DNA from: an uncultured Saccharospirillaceae bacterium
GTDB lineage: Bacteria; Pseudomonadota; Gammaproteobacteria; Pseudomonadales; Natronospirillaceae
Length of the DNA: 64,000 bases
Direction: 5' to 3'
NCBI GenBank assembly: GCA_913063165.1
Contig: CAJXZL010000005.1
Coordinates: 17,663 to 81,662, forward strand
Part shown: positions 29,466-37,839 of the stretch, piece after piece
Position numbering within the stretch: position 1 is the first letter of the stretch
How the letters are laid out: each line of letters begins with the position of its first letter
Position numbers and translations under genes: made by a program
Notes under the pieces: generated by a model
Database searches by the model: none
Told to the model about the DNA's origin: nothing
What the model saw: only the letters and a program-made list of their open reading frames with translations

Positions 29466-29737
29466 GTTTGATGTTCTAGGGCTGTCAGGATGGCCATTGC
29501 TTCATCGCGGTGGCTTCCACAATAGGCTAGCTCAGCTTTAAATTGATCACAAAAGGCGGGGCGTTCAGTGCTTCCCCACAAGCGACATAAAAACTTGTCG
29601 TCGAGGTGAAGGCATTTCTGTCCTGCTGCTTTTCCTTGTGGCATCCCCGGCATTGGGGTGGTAATTGATGGCGCAATACAACAGGCACCACAGTCGCTTC
29701 GGCACACCATGGAATCGACAGTATGAATCAGTGCCAT
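29462..29737 (-). CDS. YkgJ-family cysteine cluster protein
   Basis: The 91-residue product has the zinc/iron-cluster pattern CRSDCGACC (about 12-20), then CLHLDDKFLCRLWG and RPAFCDQF, giving the Cys spacing of the UPF0153/YkgJ family. An AGGAG ribosome-binding site precedes the ATG. Function is unknown. Confidence 0.85.
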   Translation of the reverse strand: MALIHTVDSMVCRSDCGACCIAPSITTPMPGMPQGKAAGQKCLHLDDKFLCRLWGSTERPAFCDQFKAELAYCGSHRDEAMAILTALEHQT

Positions 29738-29986
29738 TAGCAGCTCCTACAAGATTGAAGACTTTAAAAATTAATGTCATGAAGCAAACAGTGTGCTCTG
29801 TGCCTACTGATTGAGCAAGCAGTCGATGATACTGGGCTGCAATTTGAAGCACCCAGTAGATGACCATTGACTGCCTAAAATACCGCCTTGGCATGGTTCT
29901 ATTTTTTTGCACAGTGCTTGAGCCTCGCCCGCCAGACAGGCAAAATAGCAGCCCGCATTGACTGCCACCCACATCAGGAACCTGAC

Positions 29987-30775
29987 ATGCCACGCGCACC
30001 ATTATTGCACTACACGGAACAAGGTTCAGGGCCACCATTGCTGGTATTGCACGGCCTCTTTGGCGCTGGCAATAATTGGAGTCAAATTGGCAAAGCGCTG
30101 GCAGCCGACTACCGGGTTATCCAAGTTGATTTAAGAAACCACGGGCAATCATTTCATGATGACCTCATGGACTATCCCGCCATGGCATCTGATGTCTGGG
30201 CATTGATGGACCACCTTCAGCTTGAAAAAAGCCACATTCTCGGGCATTCAATGGGCGGAAAAGTCGCCATGGAATGTGCTCTACAGCATCCTGATCGCGT
30301 CGACAAACTCATCGTGGTCGACATTGCTCCCGTCGCTTATGATTCAAGGCACCATGCGGTTTTTGACGGAATTAGGTCTGTCGAGCTCGCACATTTACAA
30401 CAGAGAAAAGACGCAGAAACGCAACTATCGCGTCATATACAGGATCCGATTGTGGTGCAGTTTTTGATGAAGGGCCTCCACCGCACGCCTGCTGGTTTTC
30501 AATGGCGATTCAATGCCGCTATTCTTGAACTGCATTACGCTAATTTGATCGCAGCACCGGCAGCCACGGGCCAATTTACTGGCCCGACATTGTTTATAAA
30601 GGGTATGTTATCGGATTACATTTTGCCCGATCACAAGGCAGCTATCGCCCAACGCTTCCCTAATGCGCAAGCCAAACTCATTGCAGGTGCTGGGCATTGG
30701 CCACATGCTGAGAAACCGCGTCTACTGTTGTTGATGGTGAACCAGTTTCTTCAAGATGCCGTACCACATGACTGA
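29987..30775 (+). CDS. Alpha/beta hydrolase (YbfF-like esterase)
   Basis: The 262-residue protein has the alpha/beta hydrolase fold. It shows LLVLHGLFGAGNNWSQIG (oxyanion region), VDLRNHGQS, the nucleophile elbow GHSMGGK (Ser near residue 86) and the late histidine GAGHWPHAEKP. It resembles YbfF-type acyl-CoA/ester hydrolases. I chose ATG 29987, preceded by AGGAA; the frame reaches 33 codons further upstream with no family-like sequence. The true substrate is unknown. Confidence 0.88.
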   Translation: MPRAPLLHYTEQGSGPPLLVLHGLFGAGNNWSQIGKALAADYRVIQVDLRNHGQSFHDDLMDYPAMASDVWALMDHLQLEKSHILGHSMGGKVAMECALQHPDRVDKLIVVDIAPVAYDSRHHAVFDGIRSVELAHLQQRKDAETQLSRHIQDPIVVQFLMKGLHRTPAGFQWRFNAAILELHYANLIAAPAATGQFTGPTLFIKGMLSDYILPDHKAAIAQRFPNAQAKLIAGAGHWPHAEKPRLLLLMVNQFLQDAVPHD

Positions 30776-30830
30776 CTGGCCGATCATTATCACGGCCCCC
30801 TAATTTTCAATTGATAGGCTCCAAGCACCT

Positions 30831-31046
30831 ATGAACCACATCAATCCTAAAAAATTGGCCCACAGCAAATGGACTGCCGTAATCCCCACGAATAAAGAAA
30901 AACACTTTATCGTATCTGAAACGGAATTTGATGAGACAGGGGCCATTGTCAGCTGCACACTAGAGGCCGTATTGACGAAACGGGCCATACCTATAGACTG
31001 GCAAATATTAAAAGACGACAGCCATTGGGTGCATGGCTGGCAATAA
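30831..31046 (+). CDS. TIGR02450-family small tryptophan-rich protein
   Basis: This 71-residue basic/aromatic protein begins MNHINPKKLAHSKWTAV and continues NKEKHFIVSE, ending WVHGWQ. This is the pattern of a small conserved family seen mainly in marine gammaproteobacteria and cyanobacteria. The function is not known. It is preceded by a short gap after the hydrolase gene and probably has its own start signals. Confidence 0.85.
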   Translation: MNHINPKKLAHSKWTAVIPTNKEKHFIVSETEFDETGAIVSCTLEAVLTKRAIPIDWQILKDDSHWVHGWQ

Positions 31047-31129
31047 ATCTCACAGATAACTTTGTTTTGCCCGACATTGACGCTGAAACGCTTATTTAAG
31101 AACTCATCGGACTATTCTCAGAGGTACAT

Positions 31130-31648
31130 ATGGATACCTATGTTGTTTTGCTAAGAGGCATCAATGTTGGGGGTAAAAACCTGCTGCCAATGGAGAAGCT
31201 TAAGCACCTGCTTAATATGGCTGGTTTTGACCATGTGAAGACCTATATTCAAAGTGGCAATGTGGTTCTAACCAGTGTTGACAACCCTGCGTCTCACATC
31301 GAACGTTTAATCGAGGCCGAATGTGGTTTTCGGCCTGAGGTGTTGGCTTTCTTAAAAGAAAATTTTAACCGCGCCGCTGTGAACAACCCCTATCAGAGCC
31401 ACAATGGCAGTCTTGTCCATTTTTTCTTCTGCAAAGAAACGCCAAAGCCCGATCCTGCAGCCATGACACAGTACGCTGCAGATTCTGAGTCCTACCAACT
31501 GATCGATCAGGTATTTTATCTACATGCCCCAGATGGCATTGGAAGGTCAAAATTGGTGAAGCACGTGGAGGCCTGCGTCGGCGTGAGAGCAACCGGCCGG
31601 AATCTCAACACCATAAGAAAAATTCAGGCGTTAATGGGTGGCGATTAA
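31130..31648 (+). CDS. DUF1697 family protein
   Basis: The 172-residue protein starts YVVLLRGINVGGKNLLPMEKL, the DUF1697 signature. YIQSGNVVL follows near residues 40-48, and the C-terminal GRSKLVKHVE with ATGRNLNTIRKI. An AGAGG ribosome-binding site is present. The family has a ferredoxin-like tandem fold; no activity is known to me. Confidence 0.92.
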   Translation: MDTYVVLLRGINVGGKNLLPMEKLKHLLNMAGFDHVKTYIQSGNVVLTSVDNPASHIERLIEAECGFRPEVLAFLKENFNRAAVNNPYQSHNGSLVHFFFCKETPKPDPAAMTQYAADSESYQLIDQVFYLHAPDGIGRSKLVKHVEACVGVRATGRNLNTIRKIQALMGGD

Positions 31649-31907
31649 CACTGCCACTTATTGATCTACTCCTAGTAAATCCTACACAACATCGTCGCGT
31701 TAATTTGTTATCTACCCTATGTGGCGAGCCCTCACAAACCAGCTGGTAGTGTAAAAATGCCACCAGCAGCATCGCCAGCGTCTTATAGGCTGCATCTTCT
31801 GAAAAAATACTCCGTTAGCGTCTATACTTTTTGGGACAGTAATTCTGACTGTGCAGTATCAGCCAATGGAATTCATAACATACGATACCCATCATGAGGC
31901 GCACCCA

Positions 31908-32621
31908 GTGAACGATACAACGCTTACACGAAACACCCTGACCTTCACACGTTATGCCGCTATGGCTTGGTCAATGATCACATTGTTGACGTTTTCCTTG
32001 GCCATGATCGCCATTCCGCCCTCAGGGCCCTATTGCCCTTCTGAGTGCATGGTCTACCCCTACGCTGACCTATTAGCCTACTACCCCAGAGACTATTTCT
32101 GGCTCTATAGCGCAATAATTCAATTATTTGCCTATCTGGTCTTTGTCATGTCGACCTATTTCATTGCGACACAAGACAGAAAACTGTTCGCCTTCTTAAG
32201 CACTGGATTTGCGCTGATTGCCGCCACCGTTCTTCTGATCGCCTACTTCACGCAGTTTTCGGTAGTACCCATTAGCTTGATGAAAGGAGAAACCGACGGC
32301 ATGTTATTGTTAACCCAGTACAATGAACATGGCTTGTTTATCGCACTTGAAGAGTTAGGTTACCTTACGATGAGCATCTCATTGCTGTTTTTGGCCTGGG
32401 TTTTCCCTACTAACTTAAGACTAGGTAAATTCCTTCGCTATTTGTTAATGCTGCCTGTCATCGTCACAGTGGGTGCCTTTGCGTTTTACTCGTGGCAGTT
32501 TGGTATCGACAGAAGTTACCGCGCTGAAGTCGCCATTATTACAGGCAACTGGCTGGTAACCATTGTCGCTGGTGTGGCCATTGCTTTCTATTGTAAGGAT
32601 CTGGCCAAGAAAACAGCCTAA
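31908..32621 (+). CDS. Unrecognised multi-pass membrane protein
   Basis: This protein of about 237 residues has six hydrophobic segments. Between the first two is a small extracytoplasmic loop, PYCPSECMVYPYADLLAYYPRD in part, with two cysteines. A TEGD-like acidic loop KGETDGMLLL and NEHGLFIALEELGYL lie in the middle. I do not recognise a named family. I chose a GTG start at 31908 because GAGG lies eight bases upstream. An ATG at 31866 and a GTG at 31851 are in frame but lack ribosome-binding sites. It is flanked by non-coding DNA and looks monocistronic. Confidence 0.65.
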   Translation: MNDTTLTRNTLTFTRYAAMAWSMITLLTFSLAMIAIPPSGPYCPSECMVYPYADLLAYYPRDYFWLYSAIIQLFAYLVFVMSTYFIATQDRKLFAFLSTGFALIAATVLLIAYFTQFSVVPISLMKGETDGMLLLTQYNEHGLFIALEELGYLTMSISLLFLAWVFPTNLRLGKFLRYLLMLPVIVTVGAFAFYSWQFGIDRSYRAEVAIITGNWLVTIVAGVAIAFYCKDLAKKTA

Positions 32622-32694
32622 TCTGAGGGGCACATCAGCAATGGACCCGATACCTTAAAGTCCGCCTCATGATTTCAGACACCCGCGTTAATCA

Positions 32695-32722
32695 TAAAAA
32701 AAGCCAGCTCAAGGCTGGCTTT
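32695..32722 (-). terminator. Rho-independent terminator of the coiled-coil gene
   Basis: Downstream of the gene at 32746-33714, a stem AGCCAGC/GCTGGCT with a 5-nt loop is followed by seven Ts on the minus strand. Weak T symmetry on the plus strand may let it also end the membrane-protein gene transcript. Confidence 0.88.
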
Positions 32723-32745
32723 TGACACAAACAGCGACAGTAGAA

Positions 32746-33714
32746 TTACTGAGCGCCAGCCGATAATTGACTTTCAACCAGCATTTTTTCAAGCGCAGTG
32801 AGCTGAGACTGCAATCCAATTAGCCGCTCATTCACCTGTAATCTAAACGCATTAATCGAAGCGATATCCTGTCCGATCTCGTCGATGTTCACTTGAGACT
32901 GCAAGGAAGCTGCATCCAAGGCTTTTTGTTGCGCGGTAAATTTCGCATCAACATCCGCCATCCTTTGTTTAAAGTTCATCGAGCGGACCTGATCTGACAA
33001 CAGGGTCTGTGACAGGGTCAATTCATCAAACTTTGGCGTCAAAGTGGCCCAGCGCTTATCAATATCGGATATTTGCTTAGTCATCACATCTAGCTGCTGT
33101 AAGGTTACAGCAATGCTAGCAACTTTCGATTCGACCTGCCCCAATGTGCCATGATCAGCTGCTTGGCGCTTGTCGAGGTCTGTGGCCTGCTTGCCCAATG
33201 ATGTCAGTTGACTCGCATGTGTCGTTACGGTGCCAGCAAGTTCTGACGCATCAGAAGCCACTTGCGCAATGGCGGCTTGTAAGGTCTTGACACTCGCAGC
33301 GGCAGCGGTCTTCATGGCCGCAATTTCAGCCTGATTGTCTTCGATCCAGCCCTTGTTGCGCTTATTGGCGACATCCCACAGCTTTCTAATTTCAGACATA
33401 TGATTGGTAAATTGAATCTTAATATTCGACTCATTCATCACCAAATTTTCGTCAGTGGCAGACAACTGGCCTTCCATGACTCCAATACGGGCGTTGGATA
33501 GCTGTAATTCGTCAACGGTTTGATTCAGTCTCAGTGTTAACTGGTAATTTTGCCACACCACAAAACCCGTCAATAAAGCCAATAACAACACGAAAAACCA
33601 CAACATTACCGGCTTTCTTGGGGTTTTTTCTTTCACTTTTCGCTCTTCGGGTACCGGTTTACGTCGTTGAACGATATCTTCACGATCAGGAACCATTTTA
33701 GGTAAGTCTTGCAT
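32746..33714 (-). CDS. Membrane-anchored coiled-coil protein, unknown function
   Basis: The 322-residue protein has a short basic cytoplasmic tail (about 1-35, rich in K, R and P) and one membrane helix (about 36-57). A long heptad-rich region runs to the C terminus with many leucines, alanines and acidic residues. This predicts a single-pass protein with an extended periplasmic coiled coil. I see no catalytic motif. Similar TM-plus-coiled-coil proteins occur in pseudomonads, but I cannot name the family with confidence. Confidence 0.72.
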   Translation of the reverse strand: MQDLPKMVPDREDIVQRRKPVPEERKVKEKTPRKPVMLWFFVLLLALLTGFVVWQNYQLTLRLNQTVDELQLSNARIGVMEGQLSATDENLVMNESNIKIQFTNHMSEIRKLWDVANKRNKGWIEDNQAEIAAMKTAAAASVKTLQAAIAQVASDASELAGTVTTHASQLTSLGKQATDLDKRQAADHGTLGQVESKVASIAVTLQQLDVMTKQISDIDKRWATLTPKFDELTLSQTLLSDQVRSMNFKQRMADVDAKFTAQQKALDAASLQSQVNIDEIGQDIASINAFRLQVNERLIGLQSQLTALEKMLVESQLSAGAQ

Positions 33715-34023
33715 TGATCCACCTTGGGCATCTAAACAGATTAAAACACCGAGCCATCCACACGCCTAACTTACTGGGCCGTGCACAGGTCACTCGGGAA
33801 ATTTTGTACACGCATTATAATGGTTTCATGGCACAATACAGCACCGCAAAGTAATTATGCGGGCAATAAAAATGCGAATAAGGGTGTTTTTTTGTTTTAT
33901 TTAATTGAAAGCAAACGATTCGCCCTTATTCTATAGTTAGGATTGCATGGCAACGAAACGCGAGCGCGGTTTGTTGGATGCACATTGTTTAGCGGCAATT
34001 TCTCTTACAATAGGACAACAATC
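33715..34023. other. 309-bp divergent control region between the coiled-coil gene and sodB
   Basis: This region separates two divergent genes. The octamer ATTATAAT at 33814-33821 supplies a perfect -10 on both strands, although neither has a good -35 at the usual distance. The right half is A/T-rich, with a run of seven Ts near 33890. No Fur-box-like 19-bp palindrome is visible. Confidence 0.45.
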
Positions 34024-34605
34024 ATGGCTTTCGAACTACCAGCACTACCTTTCGCGCGTGACGCATTGGCTCCACACATTTCTGAAGAAACGTTGGACTA
34101 CCATTACGGTAAGCATCACAACACCTATGTGGTCAAACTTAATGGTTTGGTTGCCGGTACCGATTTGGCTAGCAAGTCACTTGAAGATCTTATCAAGACT
34201 GAAAAAGGTGGCATTTTTAACAATGCTGCACAGGTCTGGAACCACACCTTTTACTGGAACTGCTTGAGCCCAAATGGCGGCGGCGCTCCTACCGGCGCAT
34301 TGGCTGATGCCATTAGTGCTAAATGGGGTACATTCGCTGCATTTCAGGAAGCGTTTAACAACAGTGCAGTAAACAACTTCGGTTCAAGCTGGACCTGGTT
34401 GGTTAAGCGCGCAGATGGCAGTTTGGATATCATCAACACCAGCAACGCTGGTTGCCCATTGACTGACGCAAGCGTTACCGCCCTGATGACGGTCGATTTG
34501 TGGGAACACGCATACTATATCGACTACCGCAATGCACGCCCTGACTATATGGGTGCATTTTGGCAGTTGGTGAACTGGGATTTCGCGCAGGCTAACTTCG
34601 CGTAA
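34024..34605 (+). CDS. sodB: Superoxide dismutase [Fe]
   Basis: SodB removes superoxide in the cytoplasm. The 193-residue protein has all metal ligands: H27 (YHYGKHH), H74 (VWNHTFYW), D158 and H162 (DLWEHAYY). Q70 in AAQVWNH is the FeSOD-type outer-sphere glutamine. I chose ATG 34024 (MAFELPALPF), preceded by AGGA; the frame extends upstream without family similarity. Confidence 0.98.
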   Translation: MAFELPALPFARDALAPHISEETLDYHYGKHHNTYVVKLNGLVAGTDLASKSLEDLIKTEKGGIFNNAAQVWNHTFYWNCLSPNGGGAPTGALADAISAKWGTFAAFQEAFNNSAVNNFGSSWTWLVKRADGSLDIINTSNAGCPLTDASVTALMTVDLWEHAYYIDYRNARPDYMGAFWQLVNWDFAQANFA

Positions 34606-34621
34606 TCACCAGATCACAGTA

Positions 34622-34649
34622 GAGCAGTGGGCCGTTCGGCCTACTGCTC
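34622..34649. terminator. Hairpin between convergent sodB and the TIGR02647 gene
   Basis: The arms GAGCAGTGGGCC (34622-34633) and GGCCTACTGCTC (34638-34649) pair with one mismatch around a GTTC loop. There is no T run. The right arm covers the last codons of the convergent gene. It probably stabilises or terminates the sodB mRNA. Confidence 0.55.
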
Positions 34650-34877
34650 AGTCAGTATTAAACCTAAAGCATGTACGTGCTCTACGGCATCAATACCCAA
34701 ACTGGTGAGATAGCCACCATCATCCTGCGTAACCAATCCTTTTTCATGTAACCGTTTTGCAGCCGCAATAAGTTCAGGCTTTGCATCGTGGTGAATCTTT
34801 ATGCCTTCACGAATGGAATCGCCAGAAAACTGAAAAAGCACTTCAATTTCTGCTAACCAACCATTGGGTAATGTCAT
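34641..34877 (-). CDS. TIGR02647-family protein
   Basis: The 78-residue product matches the small gammaproteobacterial family TIGR02647. It has an N-terminal LIxELxVLxQF-like segment (EIEVLFQFSG) and EGIKIHHDAKPELIAAAKRLHEKGLVTQ in parts, a winged-helix-like layout. A GAGGA ribosome-binding site precedes the ATG. Whether it binds DNA is unknown. Confidence 0.72.
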   Translation of the reverse strand: MTLPNGWLAEIEVLFQFSGDSIREGIKIHHDAKPELIAAAKRLHEKGLVTQDDGGYLTSLGIDAVEHVHALGLILTEQ

Positions 34878-34964
34878 CGTTATATCCTCTGATACGATCT
34901 AAAAGTGTCTGATCTACGCGCCTTCTATCCACTCATGTGGCAGAAAGACGCCAATGTAGACGGT

Positions 34965-35282
34965 TTATTCAACAATGCCGAGTGCGACATCGATGTCATG
35001 AATAATCTGTATGATGGGCCCACCATCGGGCGCATCTTTAAAATACATTTCTGCCATCGCCGAAACATTACTGCCATTTGGTAAATTCATGCCGCCTTCA
35101 ATCAAGGCAGTGAGACGCGGAATGAGCAGAAATTGCAACCATTGCGGAAAGTTTAGTGTGTCGACACAAAAAGGCTGTTGGCTGTTTAATGCTTCTGGAT
35201 CGATGGGTGATTGTTGCCACAAACCTGCAGCATCTAAACGTTCTCGAAGTGCAGTCAACAAGGGCAATACTTCCTGTGTCAT
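34965..35282 (-). CDS. YqcC family protein (DUF446)
   Basis: The 105-residue protein has the YqcC pattern LRERLDAAGLWQ, PFCVDTLNFPQWLQFLLIPRL (about 37-57) and the MYFKDAP region near the end. This helical family is often next to truC (tRNA pseudouridine synthase C); here the neighbour is an EamA transporter, whose stop it abuts. The function is unknown. Confidence 0.88.
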   Translation of the reverse strand: MTQEVLPLLTALRERLDAAGLWQQSPIDPEALNSQQPFCVDTLNFPQWLQFLLIPRLTALIEGGMNLPNGSNVSAMAEMYFKDAPDGGPIIQIIHDIDVALGIVE

Positions 35283-36263
35283 TTAACGGTGCTCCACAAT
35301 ATTTACGGGGACGGATTCACCCCTGTTCTTTTCGGCTTTAACTTTTTTTTGGTGCATATTTTCACGGTGCAGAATATACAAGCCTGTTGCAATCAATACA
35401 CCGGCAGTCAAAAGTGTCGTACTACTTGGAATATCATCCCACAGCATCCACCCTAACCCAATGGCCCAAATCAGTGAACTGTATTCAAATGGGGCTAAAG
35501 CTGAGGCTGGCGCTAAGCGATAAGCTTCCGTCAACAACAGTTGGGCTACGGCACCACTCAACCCTAACAACAATAAAACACCAATATCATCAACCTGAAT
35601 CGGCTGCCAGTCTATCACCGACAAGCCTGCTGAACCCAGTGTCATCCCCAGTGTAAAGTAAAAGGTTAACGAGAGGGTGCTTTCTTTGCGGTGCATGATT
35701 TTCAATACAATAACCAATACCGCATAAACGACCGTGCTATAGAGGCAAGCCATTGTTGCCCATGAGAAACCCAATCCTGCCGGCTGAAACAATGACAGCA
35801 CTGCAATGAATCCAACCAATATAGCAGCCCATCGGTGCCAGCCAACGCGCTCTTTGAGCCACACTATGGATAACAGGGTGACAAACATTGGCGCAGCGTA
35901 AAAAATCGTATAAGCATCGGCCAGAGGCAATGCGCGAAAGGCAAACACTATGGCCGCTAACATGCTGATGGCCAATAATGATCGAACGATATGTAGCCCC
36001 CATTGCGCAGTCTTGAGTTCTCCCCATGCACCCTTCCAAGTCACGAGTGCAATCACAAAGGGTAACGCTGCCACCCCACGGAAAAAGGTTACTTGAAAGC
36101 TACCATAGTCAGCCGATAGTGTTTTTAAACAGGCATCCATCACGGCAAATGCTGCAATAGCAGCCACTTTTAATGCAATGCCTCGGGTAATAGGATTCAA
36201 CAGCTGTCCTTCATGTTGCGGATGATCACAATAACCCTGTGGGCTATTCGGTGCGGCATTCAT
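35283..36263 (-). CDS. EamA/DMT-family transporter
   Basis: The 326-residue protein has ten hydrophobic helices in two EamA repeats. These include ALKVAAIAAFAVMDACLK, VTFFRGVAALPF and, in the second repeat, LSGAVAQLLLTEAYRLAP and PFEYSSLIWAIGLGW. Such proteins export small metabolites or amino acids; the substrate cannot be told. I chose ATG 36263 because the hydrophobic core starts soon after. Longer in-frame starts exist up to 36386. The basic C-terminal tail is cytoplasmic. Confidence 0.85.
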   Translation of the reverse strand: MNAAPNSPQGYCDHPQHEGQLLNPITRGIALKVAAIAAFAVMDACLKTLSADYGSFQVTFFRGVAALPFVIALVTWKGAWGELKTAQWGLHIVRSLLAISMLAAIVFAFRALPLADAYTIFYAAPMFVTLLSIVWLKERVGWHRWAAILVGFIAVLSLFQPAGLGFSWATMACLYSTVVYAVLVIVLKIMHRKESTLSLTFYFTLGMTLGSAGLSVIDWQPIQVDDIGVLLLLGLSGAVAQLLLTEAYRLAPASALAPFEYSSLIWAIGLGWMLWDDIPSSTTLLTAGVLIATGLYILHRENMHQKKVKAEKNRGESVPVNIVEHR

Positions 36264-36611
36264 GGCTAACCACGCCCATGAATGGATGCAAAGCCAAACG
36301 ATGACGCTATACGAGTGGGGTCTGGGCATTCTGCTGATAGGAGGTACAGCTGTCCAGAGAAATGCATTATTTCTTACATGAAACACACCAACCGACCAGA
36401 GTCTTCACCGCATTCCTTTACCCAGGGTAAGCCACCACACGCACCCTCTGTTTGCCCCATATCATTGCAGTCAATAATTGAAGTGCTACAGTAGCAACAT
36501 AATATAAAAACAATACGAATGTACGGTTCGACATGAAGACAGCTGTGTTCCCAAACCACACATGAGGTTTGATGCAGTGCTGTGCCAAATCCTTTTCAAC
36601 GGTAGGACAAC
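36264..36611. other. 348-bp region before the acyl-CoA oxidation operon
   Basis: No gene is seen. On the plus strand a possible promoter is TTGAAG (36478-36483), 16 bp, then TAATAT, with both hexamers matching 4 of 6 bases. A GCTACAGTAGC dyad lies between them. No FadR- or PsrA-like operator is recognised. Confidence 0.35.
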
Positions 36612-37826
36612 ATGACAAACGACGCCTTTATTTTTGATGCCATTCGCACGCCCAGAGGCCGTGGGAAAGCGGTCGGCTCTCTGCATGAAGTAAAACCAAT
36701 TCGGTTATTAACCGGTTTGATGGACGCCCTCATTGCACGAAACCCCATCCCAACCGAGGCTATTGACGATGTGATTTTGGGCTGTGTGACGCCTGTGGGT
36801 GAACAAGGCGGCAATATTGCCAAAACCGCTGCCAGCTTAGCGGGCTGGGCTGACGATATCGCTGGCGTACAGATTAATCGCTACTGTGCTTCGGGTGCAG
36901 ACGCGGTGAATACCGCCGCAATGAAAGTGCGGTCTGGATGGGAGTCATTGATCGTTGCTGGTGGTATTGAGAGCATGTCTCGAGTACCCATGGGATCGGA
37001 CGGTGGCCCTTGGGCACTGGATCCTGAGACCAATTATTGCAACCGGTTTGTACCCCAAGGCATAGGTGCAGACTTGATTGCCACTATCGACGAATTTGAT
37101 CGATCAGCGGTAGATGCTTTTGCAGCACGTTCACACCAAAAGGCAGCCGAAGCTGAGTCAAAAGGACTGTTTGATCGCAGTCGCATTCCCGTCAAGGACC
37201 AAAATGGACGCATCATATTGGCAAGAGACGAATGCATCCGACCCGACACCAGTGTGGCGTCCTTGTCGGGTTTGAAACCGTCGTTCATGCAACTGGGCGC
37301 ACTGGGTTTTGATGCTGTTACCCGCGAAAAATACCCTGAAATTGAACACATTCAGCATGTCCATCATGCTGGAAATAGCTCAGGCATCGTTGACGGTGCT
37401 GCGCTTGTACTCATCGGCAATAAAACCCAAGGCGAAGCCCTCGGCCTTAAGCCTAGGGCAAGAATTGTGTCTGCAGCGCTTGTAGGAACAGACCCGACTA
37501 TCATGTTATCGGGCCCTGCCCCAGCTGCCCGTAAGGCACTGAAAATTGCGGGATTGTCAGCAGATGACATCGATCTATTTGAAATCAATGAGGCCTTTGC
37601 CTCGGTTGTCATGCGATTCCAAAAAGAACTCAATGTGCCCGACGACAAGGTCAATATTTATGGTGGCGCCATAGCAATGGGCCACCCGTTAGGTGCTACT
37701 GGCGCTATGATTATCGGCACGCTGCTGGATGCGCTTGAAGACCAACAAAAGCGTTATGGCATGATTGCCATGTGTGTGGGTGGCGGCATGGGTATTGCCA
37801 CGATTATTGAGCGCTGCGAAGCCTAA
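36612..37826 (+). CDS. Acetyl-CoA C-acyltransferase (thiolase)
   Basis: Thiolases cleave 3-ketoacyl-CoA to acetyl-CoA and a shortened acyl-CoA. The 404-residue protein has the nucleophile C92 (INRYCASG), H358 ([10 protein letters not shown]) and the second cysteine C388 (MCVGGGMG). It is the first gene of a four-gene plus-strand operon of acyl-CoA oxidation genes. A degradative (FadA-like) role is therefore more likely than a biosynthetic one. Confidence 0.95.
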   Translation: MTNDAFIFDAIRTPRGRGKAVGSLHEVKPIRLLTGLMDALIARNPIPTEAIDDVILGCVTPVGEQGGNIAKTAASLAGWADDIAGVQINRYCASGADAVNTAAMKVRSGWESLIVAGGIESMSRVPMGSDGGPWALDPETNYCNRFVPQGIGADLIATIDEFDRSAVDAFAARSHQKAAEAESKGLFDRSRIPVKDQNGRIILARDECIRPDTSVASLSGLKPSFMQLGALGFDAVTREKYPEIEHIQHVHHAGNSSGIVDGAALVLIGNKTQGEALGLKPRARIVSAALVGTDPTIMLSGPAPAARKALKIAGLSADDIDLFEINEAFASVVMRFQKELNVPDDKVNIYGGAIAMGHPLGATGAMIIGTLLDALEDQQKRYGMIAMCVGGGMGIATIIERCEA

Positions 37827-37839
37827 AAGGATGTAATTT

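Noticed and set aside
29565..30038. A 157-codon minus-strand open frame between the YkgJ-like gene and the hydrolase
   Set aside because: It overlaps both neighbours, lacks a ribosome-binding site and has no family-like sequence.
36486..36823. Overlapping short minus-strand open frames before the thiolase gene
   Set aside because: They overlap one another and the thiolase start and show no conserved features or start signals.
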